Shown here: positions 52,486 to 61,476 of the stretch, piece by piece
How the letters are laid out: each line of letters opens with the position of its first letter
How positions within the stretch are numbered: position 1 is the first letter of the stretch
Source of the DNA: JANQGH01 sp039819285
Lineage (GTDB): Bacteria > Pseudomonadota > Alphaproteobacteria > DSM-16000 > Inquilinaceae
Direction: 5' to 3'
DNA length: 64,000 nucleotides
Assembly (NCBI GenBank): GCA_039819285.1
Contig: JBCBSH010000003.1
Coordinates: 1 to 64,000, forward strand
The notes under the pieces: model-generated
Databases searched by the model: none
Seen by the model: the letters and a program-made list of their open reading frames with translations, nothing else
Told to the model about the DNA's origin: nothing
Program-made: the position numbers and the translations under genes

Positions 52486-53108
52486 GGACATCAAACACTT
52501 GTCGCGTTGATAGGTTGGGCGCGCCGGGTACGTGCGTCCCATTTGCCGCGGAACCTATGGGTTCATGTGCCTCGTATTCGACCCCCAACCGGGCGCCGGT
52601 CTGGCGTTGGCGGAGGCGGTAGCGAAGCGTTGCGAAGCCCGACCGCTATGGTTCCACGATGCGTTGGGTCCACGCCAAACCGAAAGAAGTTCGGCCTGGC
52701 AGGAGCGTGTCTTGCCGCGTTTGTGCGGGCAATTCGCCGCTCGCGCCACGGTCTCGTCGTACCAACCCGCCGCGGATCTGACCCATCGCAGGCTTGAGCG
52801 ATCGTGGGGCGATATCGCTTTGATTGTCCGACGCTCCGTATGCCGGCAAACGCGACGCCCGGCGTCCCTTGCAGTGATTTGGTGGAGGTGGACGTCGCAG
52901 CCACAGCCATGAGACAGGTCCCAGCGCCGCACTTGCGCGCATCGGTTGCGGCGCCACCCTCGCAGGTCCAAAAATGAGAGTCCTCTACCCGGATCTTGAC
53001 AAAGGTCTTGCCCGGCGCGACGGTCAACCAATTCTGCATTGGCTGCCGAGGTGGTCGTTGGCGCGATGGAAGTGATAACAGCATGATACCTATTGAGATT
53101 ATGGTCTG
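52486..53108. other. gene-poor stretch between the IS and the peptide transporter
   Basis: No gene can be supported in these 623 bases. Several overlapping open frames exist on both strands, including a long minus-strand one running into the transporter gene, but none shows recognisable motifs or a plausible start. One plus-strand frame (52532-52912) reads FDPQPGAGLALAEAVAKRCE, which has protein-like character but no family I know. It may be eroded coding sequence left by the IS insertion. Confidence 0.5.
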
Positions 53109-54098
53109 TTGACAAACGATCCACTGCTGGCCGTCGAAGGTTTCAGCCTTCGATTTGCAGGTTCCCCCACGGACGTCGTTCAGGACATCGACTTTTTGGT
53201 GGATCGGGGGAAGACGTTGTGCATCGTCGGCGAGTCCGGCTGTGGCAAGAGCGTCACAGCCCTGGCGCTGATGGGACTTTTGCCGCCAAACGTGACCAGG
53301 ATCGCCGGCGGGACGATGCGTTTCGAGGGCAAAAGCTACGATCTGTCCCGATTTGACAAGATCACCGCCCTGCGCGGTGACCGCATCGCGATGATCTTTC
53401 AGGAACCGATGACCTCGCTGAACCCGGCGTTCCGCATCGGCAACCAAATTGCCGAGGCCGTGCGCCGCCACCGCTCCGCGAGCTGGTCCGAGGCGGAAGA
53501 GGCCGCGCTCAACATCCTGCGCCGTGTCGGTATTCCCGCGGCCGAACAGCGCCTGCGCGAATACCCCCATCAACTGTCCGGTGGCATGCGCCAGCGGGTG
53601 ATGATCGCCATGGCGCTGGTCAACAATCCTTCGTTACTGATCGCGGACGAACCTACCACGGCGCTCGATGTCACGATCCAGGCGCAGATCCTCGATCTCA
53701 TCCGCGAATTGCAGGATGAGATGGGCATGGGCACGATCATGATCACCCACGATTTGGGCGTCGTGGCCGAGATCGCGACCGATGTCGCTGTCATGTATGC
53801 CGGCCAGATCATCGAAATGGGGCCCGTGTCGGAGGTCTTTGCCAACCCCCAGCACCCCTACACGATCGGTCTGATGAGTTCCGTGCCGCGTCTTACCGGC
53901 CCGCGCGAACGGCTCGCGACCGTGCCCGGCACAGTGCCGACGCTGGCCCTGATGCCGCCGGGTTGCCGTTTTTCCAGCCGCTGCCCCTTCACCGCGCCGA
54001 TCTGCGCCAAGCGGCCGAACTTGCAAAGGCTGGCAACCGGACACTCAGCCGCGTGCCATTTCGCCCCGCTGGAAGACATGCTGGAGCAGAGCGCTTGA
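53109..54098 (+). CDS. peptide ABC transporter ATP-binding protein (DppD/OppD-like)
   Basis: A 329-residue ATPase: Walker A is GESGCGKS (about residues 41-48), the Q-loop is IFQEPMTSLNPAF, the signature LSGGMRQRVMIAMAL (about 157-171) and Walker B LLIADEPTTALD. The C-terminal oligopeptide-transporter tail has four cysteines (PPGCRFSSRCPF, then ICAKRPN and AACHF) typical of a [4Fe-4S]-type or structural site. The only usable start is TTG at 53109, since a stop lies at 53094, and no strong ribosome-binding site precedes it. Overlaps the next gene by four bases. Confidence 0.92.
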   Translation: MTNDPLLAVEGFSLRFAGSPTDVVQDIDFLVDRGKTLCIVGESGCGKSVTALALMGLLPPNVTRIAGGTMRFEGKSYDLSRFDKITALRGDRIAMIFQEPMTSLNPAFRIGNQIAEAVRRHRSASWSEAEEAALNILRRVGIPAAEQRLREYPHQLSGGMRQRVMIAMALVNNPSLLIADEPTTALDVTIQAQILDLIRELQDEMGMGTIMITHDLGVVAEIATDVAVMYAGQIIEMGPVSEVFANPQHPYTIGLMSSVPRLTGPRERLATVPGTVPTLALMPPGCRFSSRCPFTAPICAKRPNLQRLATGHSAACHFAPLEDMLEQSA

Positions 54099-55204
54099 GC
54101 GAGCCCATCCTGCAAGCAAGCGACCTCGTCCGACATTTCCGCGTCGGGGGTGGGCTGTTGTCGAAAGCGGTCACGGTGCGCGCCGTGGACGGCGTCAGCC
54201 TGGACATACGGCGCGGCGAGACATTCGCGATCGTCGGCGAATCCGGCTGCGGCAAATCCACCCTGGCACGGTTGCTGATGCGCCTGTTGTCGCCGACAAG
54301 CGGCTCGATCCGCTTCGAGGGGGAAGAGATCTCCGAACTGAGCGGACGGCCTTTGAGGGATCTGCGCCGCGATATGCAGTTCATCTTCCAGGACCCTTTT
54401 TCGTCCTTGAACCCGCGCATGAGCGTCGGCCGTATCGTCGGCGAACCGCTGGAAACCCATGAACCGGACCTGGATGCGGCGGGTCGGCGTGCCCGCGTTG
54501 CCGAGCTTTTGAGACTGGTCGGGCTGCGTGCGGAACACACGGTGCGCTACCCGCATGAGTTTTCCGGCGGCCAGCGCCAGCGCATCGGCATCGCACGGGC
54601 GCTGGCGTCCGGTCCGAAGCTGCTGATCGGTGACGAGCCGGTCTCAGCGCTCGACATGTCGGTGCAGGCGCAAGTGGTCAATCTTCTGGAGGATCTGAAA
54701 CAGGACCTCGACCTGACCCTTGTGGTCATCGCCCATGATTTGGCGGTTATCCGACACATGAGCGACAGGGTGGCAGTGATGTATCTGGGCCAGATCGTGG
54801 AAAGCGGTCCTACCGATACGGTTTTTGCCCAAGCGCGCCATCCCTACACGCTGGCCCTTCTGTCGGCCATTCCCGAACCGGAGCATGGCCGGACCCGAAC
54901 CCGCGTCCCCCTTAGCGGCGAGCCGCCGAGCCCGTCGGACCCGCCGCCCGGTTGCCGGTTTCATACAAGATGCACCTTCGCCCGCGACGAATGCCGGGTC
55001 CGTTCACCCGAGCTGCGCCCCGCCCGCGACGGCCATTGGGTGGCTTGCCATTTTTGGCAGGACATCGCCGCCGCCGGTCAGGGCTTCACGCCCGACCCCG
55101 TGGCCCGGCATCGACCCAACGTGGAGCGACGTTTCGACCTCTACCGCGCTGCTTCCCTCAACAGAAGGATGACCTCAAAGGACGCACAGAACACATCACC
55201 ATGA
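54095..55204 (+). CDS. peptide ABC transporter ATP-binding protein (DppF/OppF-like)
   Basis: A 369-residue ATPase partner of the preceding gene. Walker A is GESGCGKSTLARLL (about residues 48-61), the Q-loop is FIFQDPFSSLNPRM, the signature FSGGQRQRIGIARALA and Walker B LLIGDEPVSALDMS. The C-terminal cysteine cluster is PGCRFHTRCTF, ECRVRSPEL, WVACHF. TTG at 54095 overlaps the previous TGA (TTGA), with GGAG 8 bases upstream. About 35 extra residues after the cysteine cluster are not conserved. Confidence 0.92.
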   Translation: MSEPILQASDLVRHFRVGGGLLSKAVTVRAVDGVSLDIRRGETFAIVGESGCGKSTLARLLMRLLSPTSGSIRFEGEEISELSGRPLRDLRRDMQFIFQDPFSSLNPRMSVGRIVGEPLETHEPDLDAAGRRARVAELLRLVGLRAEHTVRYPHEFSGGQRQRIGIARALASGPKLLIGDEPVSALDMSVQAQVVNLLEDLKQDLDLTLVVIAHDLAVIRHMSDRVAVMYLGQIVESGPTDTVFAQARHPYTLALLSAIPEPEHGRTRTRVPLSGEPPSPSDPPPGCRFHTRCTFARDECRVRSPELRPARDGHWVACHFWQDIAAAGQGFTPDPVARHRPNVERRFDLYRAASLNRRMTSKDAQNTSP

Positions 55205-55247
55205 GACCACCAGAACACGAGAACACGTCCATAAGAAAGGAACGATC

Positions 55248-56759
55248 ATGACTTTCAAGACAATGACCTTGGCCGCCGCGCTGCTGGGCATGACCGCGTT
55301 GGGCGCGCAGGCGCAGGATTTGCGTATTGCCCTACAATCGGATGCCGACGTTCTGGACCCGGATCAGTCGCGCACCTTCGTGGGTCGTATCGTTTATGCC
55401 TCGCTGTGCGACAAGCTGGTGGACATCACGCCCGATCTTGAGATCATTCCCCAACTTGCCACCGATTGGGCGTGGTCGGACGACGGCACCGCGTTGACGA
55501 TGCAGTTGCGCGAAGGCGTGGTGTTTCATGATGGCACACCGTTCAACGCCGACGCCGTCGTACGCAACATCGCGCGCAGCCAGAATCTCGAGGAATCCCG
55601 CCGCAAGTCGGAGTTGAGCTCAATCATCAATACAGAGATTCTCGGCGAGTATGAGGTCCGGTTCGACCTCAGCGGTCCGGACGCGACCCTGCTGGCCCAG
55701 CTCGCCGACCGTTCCGGCATGATGGTGTCGCCGGACGCGGCCGAGGCGGCGGGGGCCGAGTTCGGCCTCAATCCGGTCTGTTCCGGCCCGTTCTCGTTCG
55801 CCGAGCGGGTGGCGCAGGACCGGATCGTCCTAGAACGGTTCGATGACTACTGGAACGCCGACGAAATCCACTTCGACAGCGTCACCTTTCTGCCGATCCC
55901 GGACACGACAGTGCGCCTGGCCAATTTGCAGTCGGGCGATATCGACATCCTGGAACGGCTGGCCGCGACCGATCTGGCGCAGGCCGAAGGCGATGATGGC
56001 ATCAATGTGGAGAGCGCCGTTTCGCTGGGTTACCAAGGCATAACGTTCAACGTGAACAATGGCGACCGTGGCGACAACCCGTTCGGCAACGACGCGCGCC
56101 TTCGCCAAGCGCTGAGCTACGCGGTCGATCGCGACGCGATCAATCAGGTCGTCTTCAACGGTGCGTTCGCGCCCGGCAATCAGCCATTTGCGCCGACCTC
56201 GCCCTGGTATGACGACAACCACCCGATCCCGGAGCGCGACGTCGAGCGGGCGCGCGAGTTGCTGGCCGAGGCCGGCTATCCCGACGGGATCGAGCTTGAG
56301 GTGCAGGTACCCAACACGACCGTGCCGCTGCAACTGATGCAGGTCGTGCAGTCGATGGCCGCCGAGGCGGGGATCGATATCTCGCTGACCTCGAAGGAAT
56401 TCGCGACGTTGCTGGCCGATCAGTCGGCGGGAGACTATCAGGCAAGCCAGATCGGCTGGTCCGGCCGGGTCGACCCCGACGGCAACATCCACCAGTTCGT
56501 GACATCCGGTGGCGGCATCAACGACAGCCATTTTGCCGACCCGGAGATCGATCGTCTGTTGGACGAGGCACGTGCCTCCACGGATTCGGACGTCCGGGCG
56601 GAGAGCTATGATGCCGCCCGCGCGATCCTCAACGAGGAACTGCCGATCGTCTATCTGTATCACCAGACCTGGATCTGGGGCCTGGACGATTCGATCCAGG
56701 GCTTCACGCCCTATCCCGACGGCATGATCCGGCTCGAAGGTGTCACCATGGCGGAATGA
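55248..56759 (+). CDS. peptide ABC transporter substrate-binding protein (SBP_bac_5)
   Basis: A 503-residue periplasmic protein with signal peptide MTFKTMTLAAALLGMTALGA (about 22 residues). It is not a lipoprotein, as no lipobox Cys is present. The family-5 fold is shown by LQSDADVLDPDQSRTFVG, YASLCDKLVDIT, the LREGVVFHDGTPFNADAVV block (residues about 85-103) and DARLRQALSYAVDRDAIN. It captures peptides, or relatives such as glutathione, for the permease pair. AGAAAGGA lies before the ATG. It is expressed within the five-gene operon. Confidence 0.92.
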   Translation: MTFKTMTLAAALLGMTALGAQAQDLRIALQSDADVLDPDQSRTFVGRIVYASLCDKLVDITPDLEIIPQLATDWAWSDDGTALTMQLREGVVFHDGTPFNADAVVRNIARSQNLEESRRKSELSSIINTEILGEYEVRFDLSGPDATLLAQLADRSGMMVSPDAAEAAGAEFGLNPVCSGPFSFAERVAQDRIVLERFDDYWNADEIHFDSVTFLPIPDTTVRLANLQSGDIDILERLAATDLAQAEGDDGINVESAVSLGYQGITFNVNNGDRGDNPFGNDARLRQALSYAVDRDAINQVVFNGAFAPGNQPFAPTSPWYDDNHPIPERDVERARELLAEAGYPDGIELEVQVPNTTVPLQLMQVVQSMAAEAGIDISLTSKEFATLLADQSAGDYQASQIGWSGRVDPDGNIHQFVTSGGGINDSHFADPEIDRLLDEARASTDSDVRAESYDAARAILNEELPIVYLYHQTWIWGLDDSIQGFTPYPDGMIRLEGVTMAE

Positions 56760-56767
56760 TCCGTCCT

Positions 56768-56804
56768 CCGGCCCCCCCGTGAGTTGCCGCTCACGGGGGG
56801 CCGG
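56768..56804 (+). other. strong intercistronic hairpin between binding protein and permease genes
   Basis: CCGGCCCCCCCGTGAG and CTCACGGGGGGCCGG form a 15-bp stem with one bulged C around loop TTGCCG, without a T-run. It begins 9 bases after the binding-protein stop codon. Such hairpins commonly protect the binding-protein message from 3' decay, giving it excess over the membrane subunits. Confidence 0.75.
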
Positions 56805-56824
56805 ACCACCGGAAGAACCCATTC

Positions 56825-57769
56825 ATGCTGACCTTCATCCTGCGCCGACTGCTGATCGCGATCCCGACGATCATCCTGATCACGATCTTCGTCTTCGCGC
56901 TCCAACATCTGTTGCCCGGAGATCCGATCCTCACGATGGCGGGCGAGGAGCGGGACCCGGACGTGATCGCGTTCTTGAGGGAGAAGTACCGCCTGAACGA
57001 TCCGATACCGATCCAGTATCTCGCCTGGATTGGTAACGTCCTGCAGGGCGATCTCGGCATATCGTGGCGCACCAACCAGCCGGTGCTCGAACTGATCGGC
57101 GAGAAGCTGCCGGTCACGCTTCAACTGGCGCTGATGGCGATCCTGTTCGCGATCGTGATCGGTGTGCCGACCGGCGTCCTGTCGGCGGTCAAGAAGGGCA
57201 CGCCGATCGACTACGCGGCCAACGTCGTGGCCCTGTCGGGTCTGTCGATCCCCAATTTCTGGCTCGGCATCATGCTGATCTTGCTGGTGTCGGTGCAGTG
57301 GCAATTGCTGCCGGCGTCCGGCTACGTGCCCTTGTCGGAGGATCCGGTGCGGTCTCTGACGACCATGATCATGCCGGCGTTCGTGCTGGGGACAGCGCTG
57401 GCGGCGACATTGATGCGCCATACGCGGTCGGCCATGCTGGGCGTGCTGAAATCCGACTATGTGCGCACGGCCCGCGCCAAGGGGCTGCTTGAACGTTCGG
57501 TCATCCTGAAGCACGCCTTGCGCAACGCGCTGACGCCGATCGTCACACTGACGGCCCTGCTGTTCGGCGAGCTGATCGCCGGCGCTGTCCTGACCGAGCA
57601 GATCTTCACCATTCCCGGCTTCGGCAAGCTGATCGTCGACGCGGTGTTCAATCGCGACTACGCCGTGGTTCAGGGCGTTGTGCTGGTCACCGCGGTCGGT
57701 TTCATCCTCATGAACCTGCTGGCCGACGTGCTTTATTTCCTGCTCAATCCGCGACTGAGGCAACAGTGA
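56825..57769 (+). CDS. peptide ABC transporter permease (DppB-like)
   Basis: A 314-residue membrane protein with six transmembrane helices. FILRRLLIAIPTIILITIFV opens helix one, and LPGDP marks the periplasmic loop. The coupling EAA-like loop is DYVRTARAKGLLERSVILKH (about residues 217-236), followed by ALRNALTPIV. It pairs with DppC to form the channel. It ends in TGA overlapping the DppC ATG. Confidence 0.94.
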   Translation: MLTFILRRLLIAIPTIILITIFVFALQHLLPGDPILTMAGEERDPDVIAFLREKYRLNDPIPIQYLAWIGNVLQGDLGISWRTNQPVLELIGEKLPVTLQLALMAILFAIVIGVPTGVLSAVKKGTPIDYAANVVALSGLSIPNFWLGIMLILLVSVQWQLLPASGYVPLSEDPVRSLTTMIMPAFVLGTALAATLMRHTRSAMLGVLKSDYVRTARAKGLLERSVILKHALRNALTPIVTLTALLFGELIAGAVLTEQIFTIPGFGKLIVDAVFNRDYAVVQGVVLVTAVGFILMNLLADVLYFLLNPRLRQQ

Positions 57770-58704
57770 TGGCGGATACCAGCGATCGGGCAAACAGCCT
57801 GTCCATCGACGCGCCGGCCGATGCCACCATCGACCCGTTCTTCGATCAAGACGATCCCGTCCTGTCCACAGCGCCGGAGAGCCGTGTCTGGAAGAAATTC
57901 CGATCCCATGGAAGCGCGGTTTTCGGCGGCATCCTGGTCGCCTTCTTTGTCGTCATCGCGCTTCTGGCGCCAATTTTACCGATCGCCGATCCTATCGCCA
58001 CTGATTGGGGTGCCGTCAGGCAGGCGCCGTCATGGGCGCATCCGCTTGGCACCGACGAGATCGGGCGCGATGTGCTGTCGCGAATGGTCTGGGGTGCGCA
58101 AGCCTCGCTGCTGGCCGGCGTCGTTTCGGTGGCGATCGCGGTCACGCTGGGCGTGCCGCTGGGTATCATCGCCGGCTATTTCGGCGGCTGGACCGATGCC
58201 GTCATCTCGCGCTGCACCGAGGCGTTGCTCGCCGCGCCGTTCCTGATCCTGGCCATTGCGTTGGCGGCGTTTCTGGGGCCCTCATTGACCAATGCGATGA
58301 TCGCCATCGGCATTTCCGCGACGCCAATCTTCATCCGGCTGACCCGGGGACAGGTCCTGTCCGTCAAGGCGGAAGATTATGTCGAAGGAGCGCAGGCCAT
58401 CGGTCTCTCGACACCGCGCATTCTGACCAGGTACATCTTTCCCAATGTGTTCCCGCCGGTGCTGGTGCAGGCGACGTTGACCATCGCGACCGCCATCATC
58501 GCCGAGGCATCGTTGAGCTTTCTCGGCCTCGGTCAGCAGCCGCCGGCGCCGAGCTGGGGGTCGATGCTCAACACCGCCAAAAACTTCCTTACCCAAGCGC
58601 CCTGGATGGCGCTGTGGCCAGGAATCGCGATCTTTCTGGTCGTGTTGGGGTTCAATCTGTTGGGTGACGGCCTGCGCGATGCGCTCGACCCGCGAGAGAC
58701 CTAG
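57769..58704 (+). CDS. peptide ABC transporter permease (DppC-like)
   Basis: A 311-residue partner permease. A 40-residue cytoplasmic N terminus is followed by the first helix (AVFGGILVAFFVVIALLAPI). HPLGTDEIGRDVLSRMVWGA is the DppC signature (about residues 86-105), and the coupling loop is DYVEGAQAIGLSTPRILTRY. The ATG at 57769 overlaps the DppB stop (TGATG); a GTG immediately before it is also possible. Last intact gene of the transporter operon. Confidence 0.94.
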   Translation: MADTSDRANSLSIDAPADATIDPFFDQDDPVLSTAPESRVWKKFRSHGSAVFGGILVAFFVVIALLAPILPIADPIATDWGAVRQAPSWAHPLGTDEIGRDVLSRMVWGAQASLLAGVVSVAIAVTLGVPLGIIAGYFGGWTDAVISRCTEALLAAPFLILAIALAAFLGPSLTNAMIAIGISATPIFIRLTRGQVLSVKAEDYVEGAQAIGLSTPRILTRYIFPNVFPPVLVQATLTIATAIIAEASLSFLGLGQQPPAPSWGSMLNTAKNFLTQAPWMALWPGIAIFLVVLGFNLLGDGLRDALDPRET

Positions 58705-58722
58705 ACTATCACTGGAGGCTGA

Positions 58723-59010
58723 GTGTCCAACATTGCCACCCGGCCGCAAGCACGCGGCACGTTTGGCGTCGCCACCTCGACCCGCCGGATCGCTTCGGCC
58801 GGCGGCCTCGACATCTTGGTTCGAGGTGGCAGCGCCTTCGATGCCGGTGTCGCGATGGGCTTTATCCCCCAAATCGTCGTGCACCATCTGAGTGGACCGG
58901 GTCGAACGATCATTGAACCGGCCATGGGTCAAGAGACGATCGCCGCCCACGGAGCCCGCGGCCGCCATACAGCGCCTCATGCAGGCTTACGAGGCGGGGC
59001 AGCGCCGTGA
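58723..59010 (+). pseudogene. gamma-glutamyltransferase N-terminal remnant
   Basis: A GTG start with GGAGG (58714-58718) upstream opens a 95-codon frame whose first 62 residues match the N terminus of gamma-glutamyltransferases: ARGTFGVATSTRRIASAGGL, then DILVRGGSAFDAGVAMGF and VHHLSGPG. After RTIIEPAMG the similarity ends. A normal enzyme has over 500 residues. A second fragment in another frame, 58949-59062 (TEPAAAIQRLMQAYEAGQRR and on), looks like the C-terminal end of some other or the same gene. Together they suggest a large internal deletion. The stretch 59063-59140 holds nothing else. Confidence 0.7.
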
Positions 59011-59140
59011 TATCTCCGCTTGTGACCTGCGATCGTGGGATCGACCGGCACTGGGCGATTAAACGGCCAGGACTTTCTGCGCGTCGTTCCCACGCTCGTT
59101 CCTATGCAGTCCTCGTCGGTGAGGCCGAGGGACGGTAGCA

Positions 59141-59839
59141 ATGGAGGCGATCGAAACAGATGAAGATCTGGTCAATGCGCTCCGCAGCGGGATCGTCGAC
59201 GAACGGTTCGTAACCGACGGCCGGGTCCTTCCGGAACGGATTCTCGCCAGCAAATTGATGGTCAGTCGGTTCCGGCTGCGCCGTGCGCTGGCTATCCTGG
59301 AAGATGATGGGTCGATTTTTCGCCGGCGCGGACAAGGGACGTTCGCTGCGCCGCCGCCCGCCGTGGAAAACGGCAATTTCCGCATCCTTGCCCGCCGTGT
59401 GACGCCCCAGGACGTTATGGAAGCCCGGCTTGAGGTCGAACCGGCTCTCGCCGCCCTGGCCGCCCAGCGTGCCTCACGTGACGAGATAAAGATGCTCGAC
59501 CGCTTGACCCGGGCGACCTTCGACGCCAGCGACACCGCAGATTACGATATTGCCGACGATGTCTTTCACTACAAAATCGCGGAGTTGGCCCACAACCCGC
59601 TTTTCCTGACGATCTACCAATCCATAAGCACGGTGCGAAAGCACGCGGATTGGACCAGCCGCCGGCACGAGACCTACTCCGAAAAAATGATCGAACAGCT
59701 GGTTCGGCAACATGAGGACCTGTTTCGGTCCATCGCGGCACGGGACCCGCGCGCGGCCGCCGAAACCATGGAAAAGCATCTTATCACGGTCTCGAATGCA
59801 ATGCTGCGCGGCCGCACTTACGGTCAAGTACCCGGGTGA
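59141..59839 (+). CDS. GntR-family (FadR/FCD) transcriptional regulator
   Basis: A 232-residue regulator. The winged helix occupies about residues 8-72 (RVLPERILASKLMVSRFRLR, then RRRGQGTFAAPPP). An FCD effector domain follows: VMEARLEVEPALAALAAQRA (residues about 88-107), the DVFHYKIAELAHNPLF metal-site region and EQLVRQHEDLFRSIAARDPR with histidine ligands. The family senses small organic acids. Its position after the transporter and near the divergent ABC operon makes either a possible target. Confidence 0.88.
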   Translation: MEAIETDEDLVNALRSGIVDERFVTDGRVLPERILASKLMVSRFRLRRALAILEDDGSIFRRRGQGTFAAPPPAVENGNFRILARRVTPQDVMEARLEVEPALAALAAQRASRDEIKMLDRLTRATFDASDTADYDIADDVFHYKIAELAHNPLFLTIYQSISTVRKHADWTSRRHETYSEKMIEQLVRQHEDLFRSIAARDPRAAAETMEKHLITVSNAMLRGRTYGQVPG

Positions 59840-59998
59840 TCGCCCTGCCGATGGCGGACCGGCGAACGATCTCGCTTTCGCCAGACGCAAGGAGATCATC
59901 CATCAGCACAAAACCGTACGGCAACTCAATGACGCCTTTTGCACCGCTCAGACTGGCAACGGCCGTATTCGTGGCACGTGGGGCAGATCGCCCGTGGT

Positions 59999-60718
59999 TC
60001 AGGTGACGCGGACGGTCAGGTCGCCGACGCCGTCGACATGGCCGTGCAGGACGTCGCCGCGGTCAACGGACCCGACCCCGGCAGGGGTACCGGTCATGAT
60101 CAGGTCGCCGGGCTTAAGCTCGAACAGACCGGACAGGAAGGAGATGACTTCCGGCACCTTCCAGATCAGCTGGTTCAGGTCGCCGGACTGGCGCGTCTCG
60201 CCGTTCACGGTCAGCCAGATTGCGCCTTCCGACGGGTGGCCGCAGACGCTGGCAGGCACCAAGGCCGAGCAGGGCGCGGATCGCTCAAACGCCTTGCCCA
60301 CCTCCCACGGCCGGCCCGCCTTCTTCGCCTGACCTTGAAGGTCGCGCCGGGTCATGTCGAGGCCGACCGCGTAGCCCCAGACCAGCCCCAGCGCATCGTC
60401 GATCGCCACGTCGGTGCCGCCACCACCCAGCGCCACCACAAGCTCGATCTCGTGATGCACGTCCGACGTCGCCGGGGGATAAGGAAACGTGCCGTCACCG
60501 GCGACAAGGTTGTCCGGGTTCTTCTGGAAAAAAAACGGCGGCTCCTGATCGGGGTCGTGTCCCATCTCGACCGCATGGGCGGCATAGTTGCGGCCCACGC
60601 AATAGACCCGGCGGACCGGAAAACGCTGGTCGCTGCCGGCAACCGGCAGCCAGACTTGCTCCGGCGGCGGTATCACATAATCGGCGCCAGGCCGATCGAG
60701 GGAGGCGGCGGATGTCAT
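59999..60718 (-). CDS. fumarylacetoacetate hydrolase (FAH)-family protein
   Basis: A 239-residue protein with the FAH core: VYCVGRNYAAHAVEMG (residues about 38-53), the metal-binding Glu pair in VHHEIELVVALGGG (about 87-100), GYAVGLDMTRRDLQGQAK, and the catalytic loop LIMTGTPAGVG near residue 211. Members hydrolyse or decarboxylate beta-diketone acids in aromatic or sugar-acid breakdown. The ATG overlaps the upstream permease stop by four bases, so it is translated with an ABC importer. Substrate unknown. The 159 bp between it and the GntR gene contains nothing recognisable. Confidence 0.9.
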   Translation of the reverse strand: MTSAASLDRPGADYVIPPPEQVWLPVAGSDQRFPVRRVYCVGRNYAAHAVEMGHDPDQEPPFFFQKNPDNLVAGDGTFPYPPATSDVHHEIELVVALGGGGTDVAIDDALGLVWGYAVGLDMTRRDLQGQAKKAGRPWEVGKAFERSAPCSALVPASVCGHPSEGAIWLTVNGETRQSGDLNQLIWKVPEVISFLSGLFELKPGDLIMTGTPAGVGSVDRGDVLHGHVDGVGDLTVRVT

Positions 60719-61470
60719 GGATGTCGGTCTCCTGCATAGAATTCAAAGCGGCCTTCAAGGCGCGCTACGAGGTTGGCCAAGATCAGGGCAAAGGCGAAGA
60801 TCAACAAGATCAGCGCCCAGAAATGCGCCATCAGGAAGTTCTGGGAGTACAGCGTGAACAGCGCCCCGACGCCGATAATCGAGACCAGAAGCTGGCCGAT
60901 CACCACCCCCTTGACGCCCCGGATAACGCCCAGACGGATACCGGCGAGGATCTCCGGCAACGCCGACAGCAAGACGATCTTCAGCCGCTGCGGGCGCGAG
61001 GCGCCAAAGGAGTGGGCCATCTCCATCAGAGACGGCGAGACGTGCAGGACGCCGGCCCTGGTGTCCAACGCGATGATCCAGACAGCGAACATGAAGACGG
61101 TGACGATCACCGTGGGCGTGCCCAGCCCGAACAGGATCATCAAAACGGGAACCAGAGCCGACAGCGGCGCCGACAGGAAGATGTTGACCCACATGTTCAA
61201 GAGGCCGTCCGCCTTGCGCGACAGCCCCACCAACAGGCCCAGCGCGATGCCGACCGCGATCGCCAGCGCCAGGCCGACGGCATAGGCGTAAAGCGTGATG
61301 TTCACCGCCTGGGCAAAGCTGGCCGACCGCACGACGTCGGCCATGGCGACCAGAACGGCGCTGAACGGCGGAAACAGCAGCAGCAGGTTGAGCTGGCCGA
61401 CGATCTCCCAGATCACGACCCAGATCAGCAGGGACGCCATCTTGGGCACGCGCACGCCATAGAGGGTCAT
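60715..61470 (-). CDS. ABC transporter permease, SsuC/TauC/NrtB type (second of two)
   Basis: A 251-residue permease with about six helices. The core block is GIALGLLVGLSRKADGLLNM, then the coupling loop MEMAHSFGASRPQRLKIVLL (about residues 148-167) and ALPEILAGIRLGVIRGVKGV. It imports, with the ATPase and the other permease, an organic substrate. It starts six bases after the ATPase gene's stop and ends coupled to the FAH gene. It differs clearly in sequence from the other permease of the operon. Confidence 0.9.
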   Translation of the reverse strand: MTLYGVRVPKMASLLIWVVIWEIVGQLNLLLLFPPFSAVLVAMADVVRSASFAQAVNITLYAYAVGLALAIAVGIALGLLVGLSRKADGLLNMWVNIFLSAPLSALVPVLMILFGLGTPTVIVTVFMFAVWIIALDTRAGVLHVSPSLMEMAHSFGASRPQRLKIVLLSALPEILAGIRLGVIRGVKGVVIGQLLVSIIGVGALFTLYSQNFLMAHFWALILLIFAFALILANLVARLEGRFEFYAGDRHP

Positions 61471-61476
61471 GACCGC

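Noticed and set aside
52563..53573. 336-codon minus-strand frame across the gene-poor stretch
   Set aside because: Half of it is antisense to the DppD-like ATPase. The part in the gap has no recognisable family or ribosome-binding site.
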